In this document: positions 26,033 to 33,867 of the stretch, in pieces
How the letters are laid out: every line of letters begins with the position of its first letter
Numbering within the stretch: the stretch's first letter is position 1
Source: Paludibacter sp.
Lineage (GTDB): Bacteria; Bacteroidota; Bacteroidia; Bacteroidales; Paludibacteraceae
Direction: 5' to 3'
NCBI GenBank assembly: GCA_024710005.1
Contig: JANJVQ010000001.1
Location: 19,013-83,012, forward strand
Length of the DNA stretch: 64,000 bases
The notes under the pieces: generated by a model
What the model was told of the DNA's origin: nothing
Database searches by the model: none
Seen by the model: the letters and a program-made list of their open reading frames with translations, nothing else
Program-made: the position numbers and the translations under genes

Positions 26033-26992
26033 TCAGCGTATTCTTCTCAATATAGTTTTAACCTTCGACCCCAGTTTTAAGAATGAAAACCAGCATTTCA
26101 CCAACCATTTTGGTAAAATCTGATAATATAAGCGATATTTCTTTTCTTGTAGCGACCAGTTAACCGATGTCAGCATATTCTTTATTTCAGCTTTGTGTTT
26201 TCCGGCCAGATAATAAGGTAACAACCCATACAAAGCCAGTCTTTCGTACAAATATTTGAAATCTTTGTTTTGCATTAACTGACCATAATCAACAAACAGC
26301 ATGTGTTCCTGTGTTTCGTATAACCGGTCGCTGACGGCTCTACCTGCTAAAACCACATCCTGATTATAATATGCTAAAGGTTTGTTTACAAAAGCCACCG
26401 GATATTTTGTTGCAATGCGCACCCACAAATCAAAATCCTCTCCCAGTTTCAGAGCTGGTTTAAATCCCTGTTCCGCTTCAAAAACAGATTTCGGAATTAC
26501 AATGGAGATTGACGTCAGCGGCATACACAAGGTTTTGGCATACACCTGCAAATAATTGATTAATCCTTTTTCAAATCCGGTATCCAATCCCAATGGTGCA
26601 AGCCTTAAAGACTTGTTTTTCACGAAATAGTAGTTGCAACCATAAATTCCGGCTTCCGGATAATCCTCAATCAGCTTATTCATTTGCTCCAGAAAATCCG
26701 GTTCCCACCAATCATCAGCATCCAGGAATGCAATGTAGTTGTATTTTGCAGCTTTTACCCCGTTGTTACGGGCGGTAGAAACACCTGAATTGGATTGGGT
26801 TTTGATGCTCCAGCCACCAGAAGGTGCTGCGAGTTCCTTAAATAAGTTCCCGACGATTTCCACTCCATTGTCCACTGAACCATCATTCACCACGATCAGT
26901 TCAAACTCCTGCAATGTTTGAGCAGCGACCGACCGAATGGCTTTTTCGATGTATAAAGCCTTGTTGTATAATGGAATAATAACAGAGAACAT
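26033..26992 (-). CDS. Glycosyltransferase family 2 protein
   Basis: GT-A inverting transferase: MFSVIIPLYNKALYIEKAIR, LIVVNDGSVDNG and FLDADDWWEPDFL (DxD-type metal site near residue 93) are the family landmarks. The middle region has LKLGEDFDLWVRIA with the ED catalytic-base motif. The basic C-terminal tail may bind the membrane. It overlaps no neighbour; 48 bases separate it from the preceding gene. Confidence 0.9.
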   Translation of the reverse strand: MFSVIIPLYNKALYIEKAIRSVAAQTLQEFELIVVNDGSVDNGVEIVGNLFKELAAPSGGWSIKTQSNSGVSTARNNGVKAAKYNYIAFLDADDWWEPDFLEQMNKLIEDYPEAGIYGCNYYFVKNKSLRLAPLGLDTGFEKGLINYLQVYAKTLCMPLTSISIVIPKSVFEAEQGFKPALKLGEDFDLWVRIATKYPVAFVNKPLAYYNQDVVLAGRAVSDRLYETQEHMLFVDYGQLMQNKDFKYLYERLALYGLLPYYLAGKHKAEIKNMLTSVNWSLQEKKYRLYYQILPKWLVKCWFSFLKLGSKVKTILRRIR

Positions 26993-27040
26993 ATATTTAT
27001 TTACGCCTTTAAGTAATTCGTTTTATCGTTATCACCCAAG

Positions 27041-27997
27041 CTATTTCAAACATTTTTCAATCCAAAGATAAAATCTGAACAGCACCGGATGAATTTTCAG
27101 TAGTTGATAGATTCTTTTGTGACGCGGAAAGATACTGATTTTTTTATATAAATGCCAGTTTATTTTGCTGCGAAGTTTACTGTCGTTATTTCCGAACACT
27201 TTAATATCTTCCGGCATAAAACCCCTGAAATAAGACCCTGCGATTTCACGATAAATGATTTTTTTATCAATATTATCTTTTGAAACAAAAAACTCAGCCA
27301 GGGTGTTGGCAATGAATATAATGTCAAAAAGTCGCGTGATATTTGCATGTTGCGTGATGCTACCTTTCCTGATGCGATAGATGTATAAGCATTCCGGAAT
27401 GATTTTTACCTTTTGGGCATAATAGCAGGCAATGGGTGTAAACAGGTTATCTTCGTGGAAAATACCTTCCTGAAAATGCAATTGATGCTGTAACAAAAAT
27501 TCACGTCGATACAGTCTTAACACAGTGCATACAAAATGGAATTTCCGGTTAACCAGCGCAAATTGATTATAATAATCCCATCCCGATTCAAATTCAGCTA
27601 AAATTCCTTCATCCGGGGTATCTTCTGCATTCGTTTCCTCAAAATAACGTTTGCCATTGAAACAAATAAAATCTTCGCCAGTGGATTTGGCAACCAGTGT
27701 TTCCAGAGCATGCTTCTCAATTTTATCATCACTATCAAGCAAAAACACATAGTCCCCTTTGGCAGCAGCAATTCCGGCATTACGGGCGGCACTTAACCCT
27801 TTGTTATCCTGATTGATTACCTGAATTTTATCATACTTTGCTGCGTAGTTTTCCAGTATCGCCTGACTACCATCTGTTGAACCATCGTTCACACAAATCA
27901 CCTCATAATGCGGATATGTCTGTGTCAACACACTATCAAGACATTCAGCAAGATAAAGCTCTACATTGTAAACCGGTATGATAACTGATATCAACAT
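27041..27997 (-). CDS. Glycosyltransferase family 2 protein
   Basis: GT-A fold with MLISVIIPVYNVELYLAECL, VICVNDGSTDGSQAIL and FLLDSDDKIEKHAL (metal-binding DSDD near residue 92), then FHEDNLFTPIACYYA as the acceptor/base region. 318 residues, close to EpsJ-like capsule transferases. Two bases separate its start from the stop of the preceding DxD protein gene. Confidence 0.9.
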   Translation of the reverse strand: MLISVIIPVYNVELYLAECLDSVLTQTYPHYEVICVNDGSTDGSQAILENYAAKYDKIQVINQDNKGLSAARNAGIAAAKGDYVFLLDSDDKIEKHALETLVAKSTGEDFICFNGKRYFEETNAEDTPDEGILAEFESGWDYYNQFALVNRKFHFVCTVLRLYRREFLLQHQLHFQEGIFHEDNLFTPIACYYAQKVKIIPECLYIYRIRKGSITQHANITRLFDIIFIANTLAEFFVSKDNIDKKIIYREIAGSYFRGFMPEDIKVFGNNDSKLRSKINWHLYKKISIFPRHKRIYQLLKIHPVLFRFYLWIEKCLK

Positions 27998-27999
27998 CT

Positions 28000-28791
28000 T
28001 CAGTTTTTAGGGATTAATATCTTTTTAATTTTCACAAGTGTTTTGATGGTTTCAAGATAATTCAGCTTTACACATGAATTAAACTGCTCTTTAACAGATG
28101 GTTTATAAAACCTGTGACTAAGTTTACCACATTCCCTCACAACTGCATTGATTCTTTTCGTGTGAAAGCGGTCGGTATTGAAGAACCGCGAATACCAGGT
28201 ATGAATCAGAAATGGCTCCTGATTGTGGTTATATAATATCGTTGATTCACCATCCGGGTGTGTATCAGCGTTCAGGTATAAAGTCCTGAACTCCTGACTC
28301 AGCCACACGAAGAAATGACAATAGGGTTCGTTGTTAATAAATTTATATTCACCCTTCAGTATATGCTTGGGATATTGATTCATATACGTGTCCTGATGCA
28401 ATGGGTAGTTAGCAATCACATCTTCTGAGAATTTCTTTCTGATTTCCCTTACATTGAGAATATTGAAAAACGGGTTAGTAACCAGTGGATTAAATTTCCG
28501 GATATCCACCATGCCACCATCAGGCATTCCGCAATTAACATAACCATTCTCAACAACATATTCCAATAAGGACTCCAAACGTTCCAGGTCATATACAAAA
28601 GCATCTTCATCAATATTGATGATGATATCAGCCTCTTCATCACGAATCATTTGATACAGGTAACCATCAGCAGTCGTATTCAGCAAACGAACTTTCTCAT
28701 AAGGCAAATCCATGAAAAACATGGATCGTTTATACAAGGCATCGTTCATCGAACGGGTGTAAATCTTTATTTTCAATTTGCTTGTATTCAT
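28000..28791 (-). CDS. Unrecognised protein with a DxD-like motif, probable glycosyltransferase
   Basis: I do not recognise a named family. 263 residues, no signal peptide or membrane helix. IINIDEDAFVYDLERLESLL (near residue 55-75) has hydrophobic residues before a DED, the layout of a GT-A DxD metal site, and the protein is flanked on both sides by glycosyltransferase genes. HQDTYMNQY near residue 130 and a His-rich C-terminal half may contribute an active site. It overlaps the GT14-like gene by 4 bases (ATGA) and precedes the GT2 by 2 bases, so it is a firm member of the operon. Confidence 0.6.
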   Translation of the reverse strand: MNTSKLKIKIYTRSMNDALYKRSMFFMDLPYEKVRLLNTTADGYLYQMIRDEEADIIINIDEDAFVYDLERLESLLEYVVENGYVNCGMPDGGMVDIRKFNPLVTNPFFNILNVREIRKKFSEDVIANYPLHQDTYMNQYPKHILKGEYKFINNEPYCHFFVWLSQEFRTLYLNADTHPDGESTILYNHNQEPFLIHTWYSRFFNTDRFHTKRINAVVRECGKLSHRFYKPSVKEQFNSCVKLNYLETIKTLVKIKKILIPKN

Positions 28792-29645
28792 AAACCGGCT
28801 GATTTAATTTTTTCTATCAGTGTAGCAGAGTTGATTTTATCGAACTTGCGGGCAAAGAAACAATCAGACTCCAGGATACGGTCATAGTCTTTTTCAGTCA
28901 GCGTAACCGGATTTGCACCATCTTCTCCCCAATCAATATAACGCAGGTAATTATTAGTCACCGGTACATCCAGATTCAGTAACACCGTCTGCAGAAAAAT
29001 CTCCTCCCCGATACTTGTACACCTGAATCGCCTGATATAGCCGGGATTTTCATCAACAAAACGGATGAAAGTCTCTACAGCTTTCCGTGATAAGCTCCAG
29101 TAAGTTCCACCTGCCCAAAGTTTTCCGTCAAAAAAAGGAAATTTTCGGTTTATTTTCAGCTTCTTCTGTATCCTGAGGCTCAGGCGTATGAGTTCCCAAA
29201 AACGACCCCTGACATCCACGCGGTTCAGTCCAACCCAATAATACCGGATGCGTTTTAATCCTCCGTCCTCTCCCCAGCTTTCACGTGGAAGTGGAAAATA
29301 CTCCATGAAATTCTCGTGTTGATGTTTCTCAAAGAAGTCCTTGAATTCAGCTAACGGCTTAACCGGAAAATCACTGCCCGTAATGAGGTGAAAATATGCG
29401 TATTCATTTCGCTTATATGCTTCCTTCATCAACAATAGAATAGCCATCAGGTGATTACTTCCGCCCCATTCAATATGGTAATTATTGAAAAGAAACACAT
29501 TGTTTATTTGCGACAGAGCAGTTATATCTTCTTTACATTTCTTATCAATGTGGATGAAAAATGTAAAATCATCATCAAAAAAATCTACGATTTCTTTCAG
29601 AAAATCAAGATCTTTATAAGCAGTGATGAGTATGGCTTGTTTCAT
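28788..29645 (-). CDS. GT14-like beta-1,6-N-acetylglucosaminyltransferase family protein
   Basis: Looks like the core-2/I-branching family: MKQAILITAYKDLDFLKEIV, then FFIHIDKKCKEDI, YHIEWGGSNHLMAILLLM, YAYFHLITGSDFPVKPL, and later WAGGTYWSLSRKAVETFIRF then CTSIGEEIFLQTVL with the GEE acidic pair. Bacterial members occur in capsule loci and likely transfer GlcNAc or a related sugar to make a branch. 285 aa, cytoplasmic. Flanked by a GT2 (14-base gap) and the DxD protein. Confidence 0.85.
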   Translation of the reverse strand: MKQAILITAYKDLDFLKEIVDFFDDDFTFFIHIDKKCKEDITALSQINNVFLFNNYHIEWGGSNHLMAILLLMKEAYKRNEYAYFHLITGSDFPVKPLAEFKDFFEKHQHENFMEYFPLPRESWGEDGGLKRIRYYWVGLNRVDVRGRFWELIRLSLRIQKKLKINRKFPFFDGKLWAGGTYWSLSRKAVETFIRFVDENPGYIRRFRCTSIGEEIFLQTVLLNLDVPVTNNYLRYIDWGEDGANPVTLTEKDYDRILESDCFFARKFDKINSATLIEKIKSAGL

Positions 29646-29659
29646 GGTCTGTTAAAGTT

Positions 29660-30643
29660 TTATCTGACAAACAACTTGACAATCAACTGAGGTCTTAATT
29701 CAATTAGAGCACCTAAATATTGCAACAGGTTGTTGATTTTTTTAATTCTAAAATGTTGTAAAAATGTAAAAACCTGTTGCTGAAAGTACTTGTTAAGTCT
29801 GACATTCAATAGTTTCTGATCAAAGAATAAAACGGAAGCATTTGCTTTGACAATCTTCAGATAGTGATTTTTCACAACTTTTATCTCCGCTATCTCGCTG
29901 ATTTTATAAGCAATAAATCCATCCACAAAATCAACAATTTCTTTCTCACTTAATACAGGCAACGCTTTACTCAGGTAACGGATTTGAATTTCCCTGCACT
30001 TTTCAGCAGACCTCGGATCGGTTGAGGTAACCTGTGTCCGGTGCATTCTATACAAATACATCACATCCGGCAGATTCACCATTCTGCAAAAAAATGCCGC
30101 CCTTGCCCATAAGTCATAGTCTTCTGCCGGAAAAGTTTCCTGCTTGTAATATAAATTATTTTTTTCAAAGACATCTCTTCTGAAAACAGATGAAGCATGC
30201 AATACGGCAGAATAAAACATCATGGTTATTTTCACCTGTTCCGGGTCACGGTCTCTTATCCACAATTGATTATCAGCACCAAACATCTGCATGGCACAGG
30301 AACATAAATCAATATCCGGATGAGATTCCAAAAAATCGACCTGTGTTTGCAGGCGGTGTGGTAAGGAAATATCATCCCCATCCATGCGGGCGATGTATTT
30401 GCCAGTTGCGAGTTTTAGTCCGGTATTCAGGTTATTAGCTAAACCGCTGTTTACTTCATTCCGGTGATATACAATCCTTGCATCAGAGAAAGTCTGTACC
30501 ACTTCAGCCGAACGATCTGTAGAACAATCATCCAGTATAATCAGCTCAAAATCAGCATAAGTCTGGTTAAGCATACTCTGTATGGCCTCAGACAAATACG
30601 GTTCCGCGTTATATACCGGCATCAGGATACTTACAGAAGGCAT
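29660..30643 (-). CDS. Glycosyltransferase family 2 protein
   Basis: MPSVSILMPVYNAEPYLSEA, LIILDDCSTDRSAEVV and IARMDGDDISLPHRLQ (DGDD site near residue 91) place it in GT2. ETFPAEDYDLWARAAFF carries the catalytic ED. The last 70 residues are basic and hydrophobic. The start codon shares one base with the stop of the preceding GT2 gene. Confidence 0.92.
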   Translation of the reverse strand: MPSVSILMPVYNAEPYLSEAIQSMLNQTYADFELIILDDCSTDRSAEVVQTFSDARIVYHRNEVNSGLANNLNTGLKLATGKYIARMDGDDISLPHRLQTQVDFLESHPDIDLCSCAMQMFGADNQLWIRDRDPEQVKITMMFYSAVLHASSVFRRDVFEKNNLYYKQETFPAEDYDLWARAAFFCRMVNLPDVMYLYRMHRTQVTSTDPRSAEKCREIQIRYLSKALPVLSEKEIVDFVDGFIAYKISEIAEIKVVKNHYLKIVKANASVLFFDQKLLNVRLNKYFQQQVFTFLQHFRIKKINNLLQYLGALIELRPQLIVKLFVR

Positions 30644-31557
30644 TATGTTATTTTTATTTTAAAATAATAATAGATATTATACACATAGTACATCAGGATA
30701 ATCAGTATGTGTCTGGGATACATTTTCTTAAAAATCTTCCGGTTTATTTCCCTGCTGATTTTAAATTTCGCACGATATTTAACCCACTGTTTAGCCCAAA
30801 AATAAGCATAATCCAGCCTTTTTATTTTTCGGTCATACTGAATGATATAATTCAGAATATCAACGCCTTCTAAAAAACTTTTTCCCAGTTTCTCCGCTTT
30901 CGAGGAAGTATTGCTGTCATGCATCCTGTAATTACTCAGGATTCTATCATAAGCCAGTACATCTGTTTTCTGACACAACAATACATAGAAGAACCAATCG
31001 CCGCACAAATGCATTTTCTCATACAAAGTATGCTGAATATTTAAAAACACATCCCGTCTGAAAACCGTCATACTCACGTTATATACAACGTTCGTGAATA
31101 ACAATTTCTCACGTATAAACTGATCTCCGGGAAAGACCTGCACCTTGTTTTCAGGTTTTAACCCCCAAGGTTCTGAATCGTTTAACTGATAACGTGCCAG
31201 CGCATAAGCTAATCCTACATTAGGGTATTTTTCCATTTCTGAAATCATACATTCCAAAAACTCCGGCTCTGCCCAGTCATCACTCTCGGCTATCCACACA
31301 TACTCCCCGCGTGCCATGGCAATCCCTTTGTTCCATTGTTTAAAGGGACTTCCACTGTTTTTAGTATTTATTACACAATGACTTACTTTCGGATTGTGCT
31401 GATAAGACATGAGCACCTCGCGGCTATTATCCGTTGAGCTATCATCCAGCAAGATCAATTCAAAATCCTGATAGGTTTGATTCAGAATGCTATCAATGCG
31501 CTGTTTCAGATAGGGCGCATGATTATAATTGGGAACTATGACAGATACAGTAGGCAT
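30643..31557 (-). CDS. Glycosyltransferase family 2 protein
   Basis: MPTVSVIVPNYNHAPYLKQR, LILLDDSSTDNSREVL and YVWIAESDDWAEPEFLE (ESDD metal site near residue 91) are GT2 landmarks. HLCGDWFFYVLLCQKTDV has the GD pair at the usual base position. The C-terminus is basic with a hydrophobic stretch (HILIILMYYVYNIYYYF) that may anchor the enzyme to the membrane. Three bases behind the ABC ATPase gene. Confidence 0.92.
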   Translation of the reverse strand: MPTVSVIVPNYNHAPYLKQRIDSILNQTYQDFELILLDDSSTDNSREVLMSYQHNPKVSHCVINTKNSGSPFKQWNKGIAMARGEYVWIAESDDWAEPEFLECMISEMEKYPNVGLAYALARYQLNDSEPWGLKPENKVQVFPGDQFIREKLLFTNVVYNVSMTVFRRDVFLNIQHTLYEKMHLCGDWFFYVLLCQKTDVLAYDRILSNYRMHDSNTSSKAEKLGKSFLEGVDILNYIIQYDRKIKRLDYAYFWAKQWVKYRAKFKISREINRKIFKKMYPRHILIILMYYVYNIYYYFKIKIT

Positions 31558-31560
31558 ATT

Positions 31561-32850
31561 TTATATTGATCGATAATCTACATCAAAAAGGACATTCCCC
31601 CAGCGACTGTTCCAAACCGAATAACCGATTAATTCTTTGGAATCAAACCCTACAATATTGAACTTGGCAACCTGATGCACCACATCGTAATCTAACATTC
31701 CTTCCGCAAAGTTACCTTTTCCGACAGATAAACTAACAAGGTAGCCCCCAATTGTCAGCTTGTGATTTTTCAGTCGAATTCGGATTGTTTTTTCTTCATT
31801 CTCATTGATATCAAACAAATCACTGCCAAACCAACCTCCAATGGCTTGTTCTTCGTTATTGAAAATTGTTCCGTTGATGCGTATATTTTCTGTTTTTCGG
31901 TTTCCTTTGAATTTACATACCAACACAATCTCATCATTAGTATAAAAACTATCACTATCCTGCTCAAATCCAACGCTTTGAAACGCGACATCCATTCCAT
32001 AACCTTTTACGCGCGATTTGGCAACCAATTCTGCTGCTGAAATTTGATTGTATGATTCCAGTTTGTTGTTCAGATAAAATGAAATGCCCTGTTCAGTTTC
32101 ACCTTCAAACGCTACACTTCCATCGACCAGTACAACTGCTTTATTACATAAATTACGAACAGCTCCCATATTATGACTCACAAAAAGCACTGTTCTGCCA
32201 TCCCCTTTGCTAACATCCTGCATTTTGCCAATGGCTTTTTTCTGAAACTCGGCGTCTCCCACAGCTAATACCTCATCCACAACCAAAATTTCCGGTTCGA
32301 GATGTGCTGCAATAGAAAAACCCAAACGCACGGTCATACCGCTCGAATAACGTTTGACAGGCGTATCAATATAACGTTCAACTCCCGCAAATTCAATGAT
32401 CTCATCTAATTTGGCATTAATCTCAGCTTTAGTCATGCCCATGATAGCGCCGTTCATGAAAATATTTTCACGACCTGTCATTTCAGGATGAAAACCGGTT
32501 CCGACTTCGAGCAGGGAAGCTATACGTCCTTTGGCGCGAATAGTACCGGTAGTTGGTGTTGTAACTTTCGAAAGAATCTTCAGCAGCGTAGATTTTCCAG
32601 CGCCATTTTTACCGATGATGCCAATAACATCGCCTTGTTCAACCTTAAAATTGATATCTTTGAGCGCCCATACATACTCGCTGGTTCCTTTGTGAGCCCG
32701 GTCGTTCACCTCCCCTATTTTCAAATAGGGATCTTCTTTTCCGAGGATGTTCATTTTCCACCACCGGTTTAAATCGTGACTCAGGGTACGGGTTGATACA
32801 AGTCCTAATCTGTATTGTTTGGAAATATTTTCAAACTCAATTGCTGTCAT
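31561..32850 (-). CDS. wzt: Polysaccharide ABC exporter, ATP-binding subunit with glycan-binding domain (Wzt-like)
   Basis: Energises export of lipid-linked polysaccharide. Walker A GIIGKNGAGKST near residue 85, the Q/LLEVGTGFHPEMTGREN segment typical of Wzt/TagH, signature VKRYSSGMTVRLGFSIAA and Walker B EILVVDEVLAVGD. Residues about 270-429 are an extra beta-rich domain, as in the Wzt C-terminal domain that recognises the modified non-reducing end of the O-antigen. That implies an export substrate with a terminal cap. Pairs with the permease 70 bases upstream. Confidence 0.92.
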   Translation of the reverse strand: MTAIEFENISKQYRLGLVSTRTLSHDLNRWWKMNILGKEDPYLKIGEVNDRAHKGTSEYVWALKDINFKVEQGDVIGIIGKNGAGKSTLLKILSKVTTPTTGTIRAKGRIASLLEVGTGFHPEMTGRENIFMNGAIMGMTKAEINAKLDEIIEFAGVERYIDTPVKRYSSGMTVRLGFSIAAHLEPEILVVDEVLAVGDAEFQKKAIGKMQDVSKGDGRTVLFVSHNMGAVRNLCNKAVVLVDGSVAFEGETEQGISFYLNNKLESYNQISAAELVAKSRVKGYGMDVAFQSVGFEQDSDSFYTNDEIVLVCKFKGNRKTENIRINGTIFNNEEQAIGGWFGSDLFDINENEEKTIRIRLKNHKLTIGGYLVSLSVGKGNFAEGMLDYDVVHQVAKFNIVGFDSKELIGYSVWNSRWGNVLFDVDYRSI

Positions 32851-32920
32851 GTATTCCTTTAAATGTGATTTTAATTATTTAAGTAACTTTCATCTGCATG
32901 TTGGATTATGCAAATCAGAA

Positions 32921-33757
32921 TTAGACCGTATCCATGAAACTACGTTGCACCTTATTGAAAACCACAATTCCTATCCCCATTAGTACCACCATAAAAACGA
33001 AACTATAAGCCAGCATGCCCCAACTGAAAGTCCCCACTCCCATCATGCCATATTTGAATGTTTCGAGTATGGAAGTGACCGGATTAATAGCCATAATCCA
33101 CTGTTTATCCGGAGACATGGTACTCAACGGATAAATTACCGGAGTTGCGTACATCCAAAGTTGCACAATAAACGTAAATAGTATTGTTAAATCACGATAT
33201 TTTGTCGTAAGTGAAGAAATGATAACACCAAATCCAAGTGATAAACCGGCAAGCATCAAAACCAACAAAGGTAATAATAGTATATAAGCATTCGGTGCAA
33301 CATTTACCCCGGAAAGCAAATAATATACATATACACCAATGAATAATAAAAACTGAATGCCCATCCTGACTAAATTAGATGTTACAGTGGACAGCGGAAC
33401 AATCATCCTGGGAAAATATACTTTTCCGAAGATATGCTGATTGGTGGTAAATGTAGAAGCAGTTTTATTGAGACAATCGGAAAAATACTGCCAGCAAACA
33501 ATTCCGGCTAAGTAAAACAGAGGCTGCGGTAACCCGTCTGTCGATATCTTGGCTATACCACCAAAAACCACCATGTACATGATGGTGGTTAAAGCTGGCT
33601 GAATGAAATACCATGCAGGTCCGAGAATTGTTTGTTTGTACTGTGTGATGATATCCTTTTTCACAAACATGCTAAACAAATCACGATATTGCCAAATCTC
33701 TTTAAAGTCAACCTCAAATAAACGATTTTTGGGTTTAATGACCGTGGTGTACTCCAT
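32921..33757 (-). CDS. wzm: Polysaccharide ABC exporter, permease subunit (Wzm-like)
   Basis: 278 residues with six predicted membrane helices and the ABC-2 layout of Wzm/TagG: an N-terminal amphipathic part with YRDLFSMFVKKDIITQYKQT then LGPAWYFIQP, and KYRDLTILFTFIVQLWMYAT then PVIYP near residue 195. It forms the membrane channel for the glycan in the inner membrane and is the first gene of the 16-gene operon. No UpxY/UpxZ-type antiterminator or JUMPStart motif precedes it. Confidence 0.92.
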   Translation of the reverse strand: MEYTTVIKPKNRLFEVDFKEIWQYRDLFSMFVKKDIITQYKQTILGPAWYFIQPALTTIMYMVVFGGIAKISTDGLPQPLFYLAGIVCWQYFSDCLNKTASTFTTNQHIFGKVYFPRMIVPLSTVTSNLVRMGIQFLLFIGVYVYYLLSGVNVAPNAYILLLPLLVLMLAGLSLGFGVIISSLTTKYRDLTILFTFIVQLWMYATPVIYPLSTMSPDKQWIMAINPVTSILETFKYGMMGVGTFSWGMLAYSFVFMVVLMGIGIVVFNKVQRSFMDTV

Positions 33758-33778
33758 ATAATTGTATCAAATTTAAAC

Positions 33779-33867
33779 GTCATTGCGAGCAAAGCAACCC
33801 CCCGTCATTGCGAGTAGGCGAAGCCTGCGAAGCAACCCCCATCATTGCGAGCAAAGCGAAGCAATCT
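33779..33867. repeat. Three family D repeats (CATTGCGAG...GAAGCAATCT type)
   Basis: The gap between pulA and wzm is filled by three consecutive strings that begin CATTGCGAG, at 33781, 33806 and 33843. They continue with AAAGCAACCCCC, TAGGCGAAGCCTGCGAAGCA and AAAGCGAAGCAATCT. Inner palindromes (TAGGCGAAGCCT-like) are present. The array ends at the pulA stop codon. Confidence 0.8.

Noticed and set aside
33565..33591. Perfect palindrome ACCACCAT-N7-ATGGTGGT inside wzm
   Set aside because: Encodes the conserved membrane segment TTIMYMVVFGG; codon coincidence is sufficient.
16023..33757. Phase-variable capsule locus of the Bacteroides type (UpxY/UpxZ with an invertible promoter)
   Set aside because: No UpxY/UpxZ-like gene, no invertase and no inverted promoter repeats are seen upstream of wzm.
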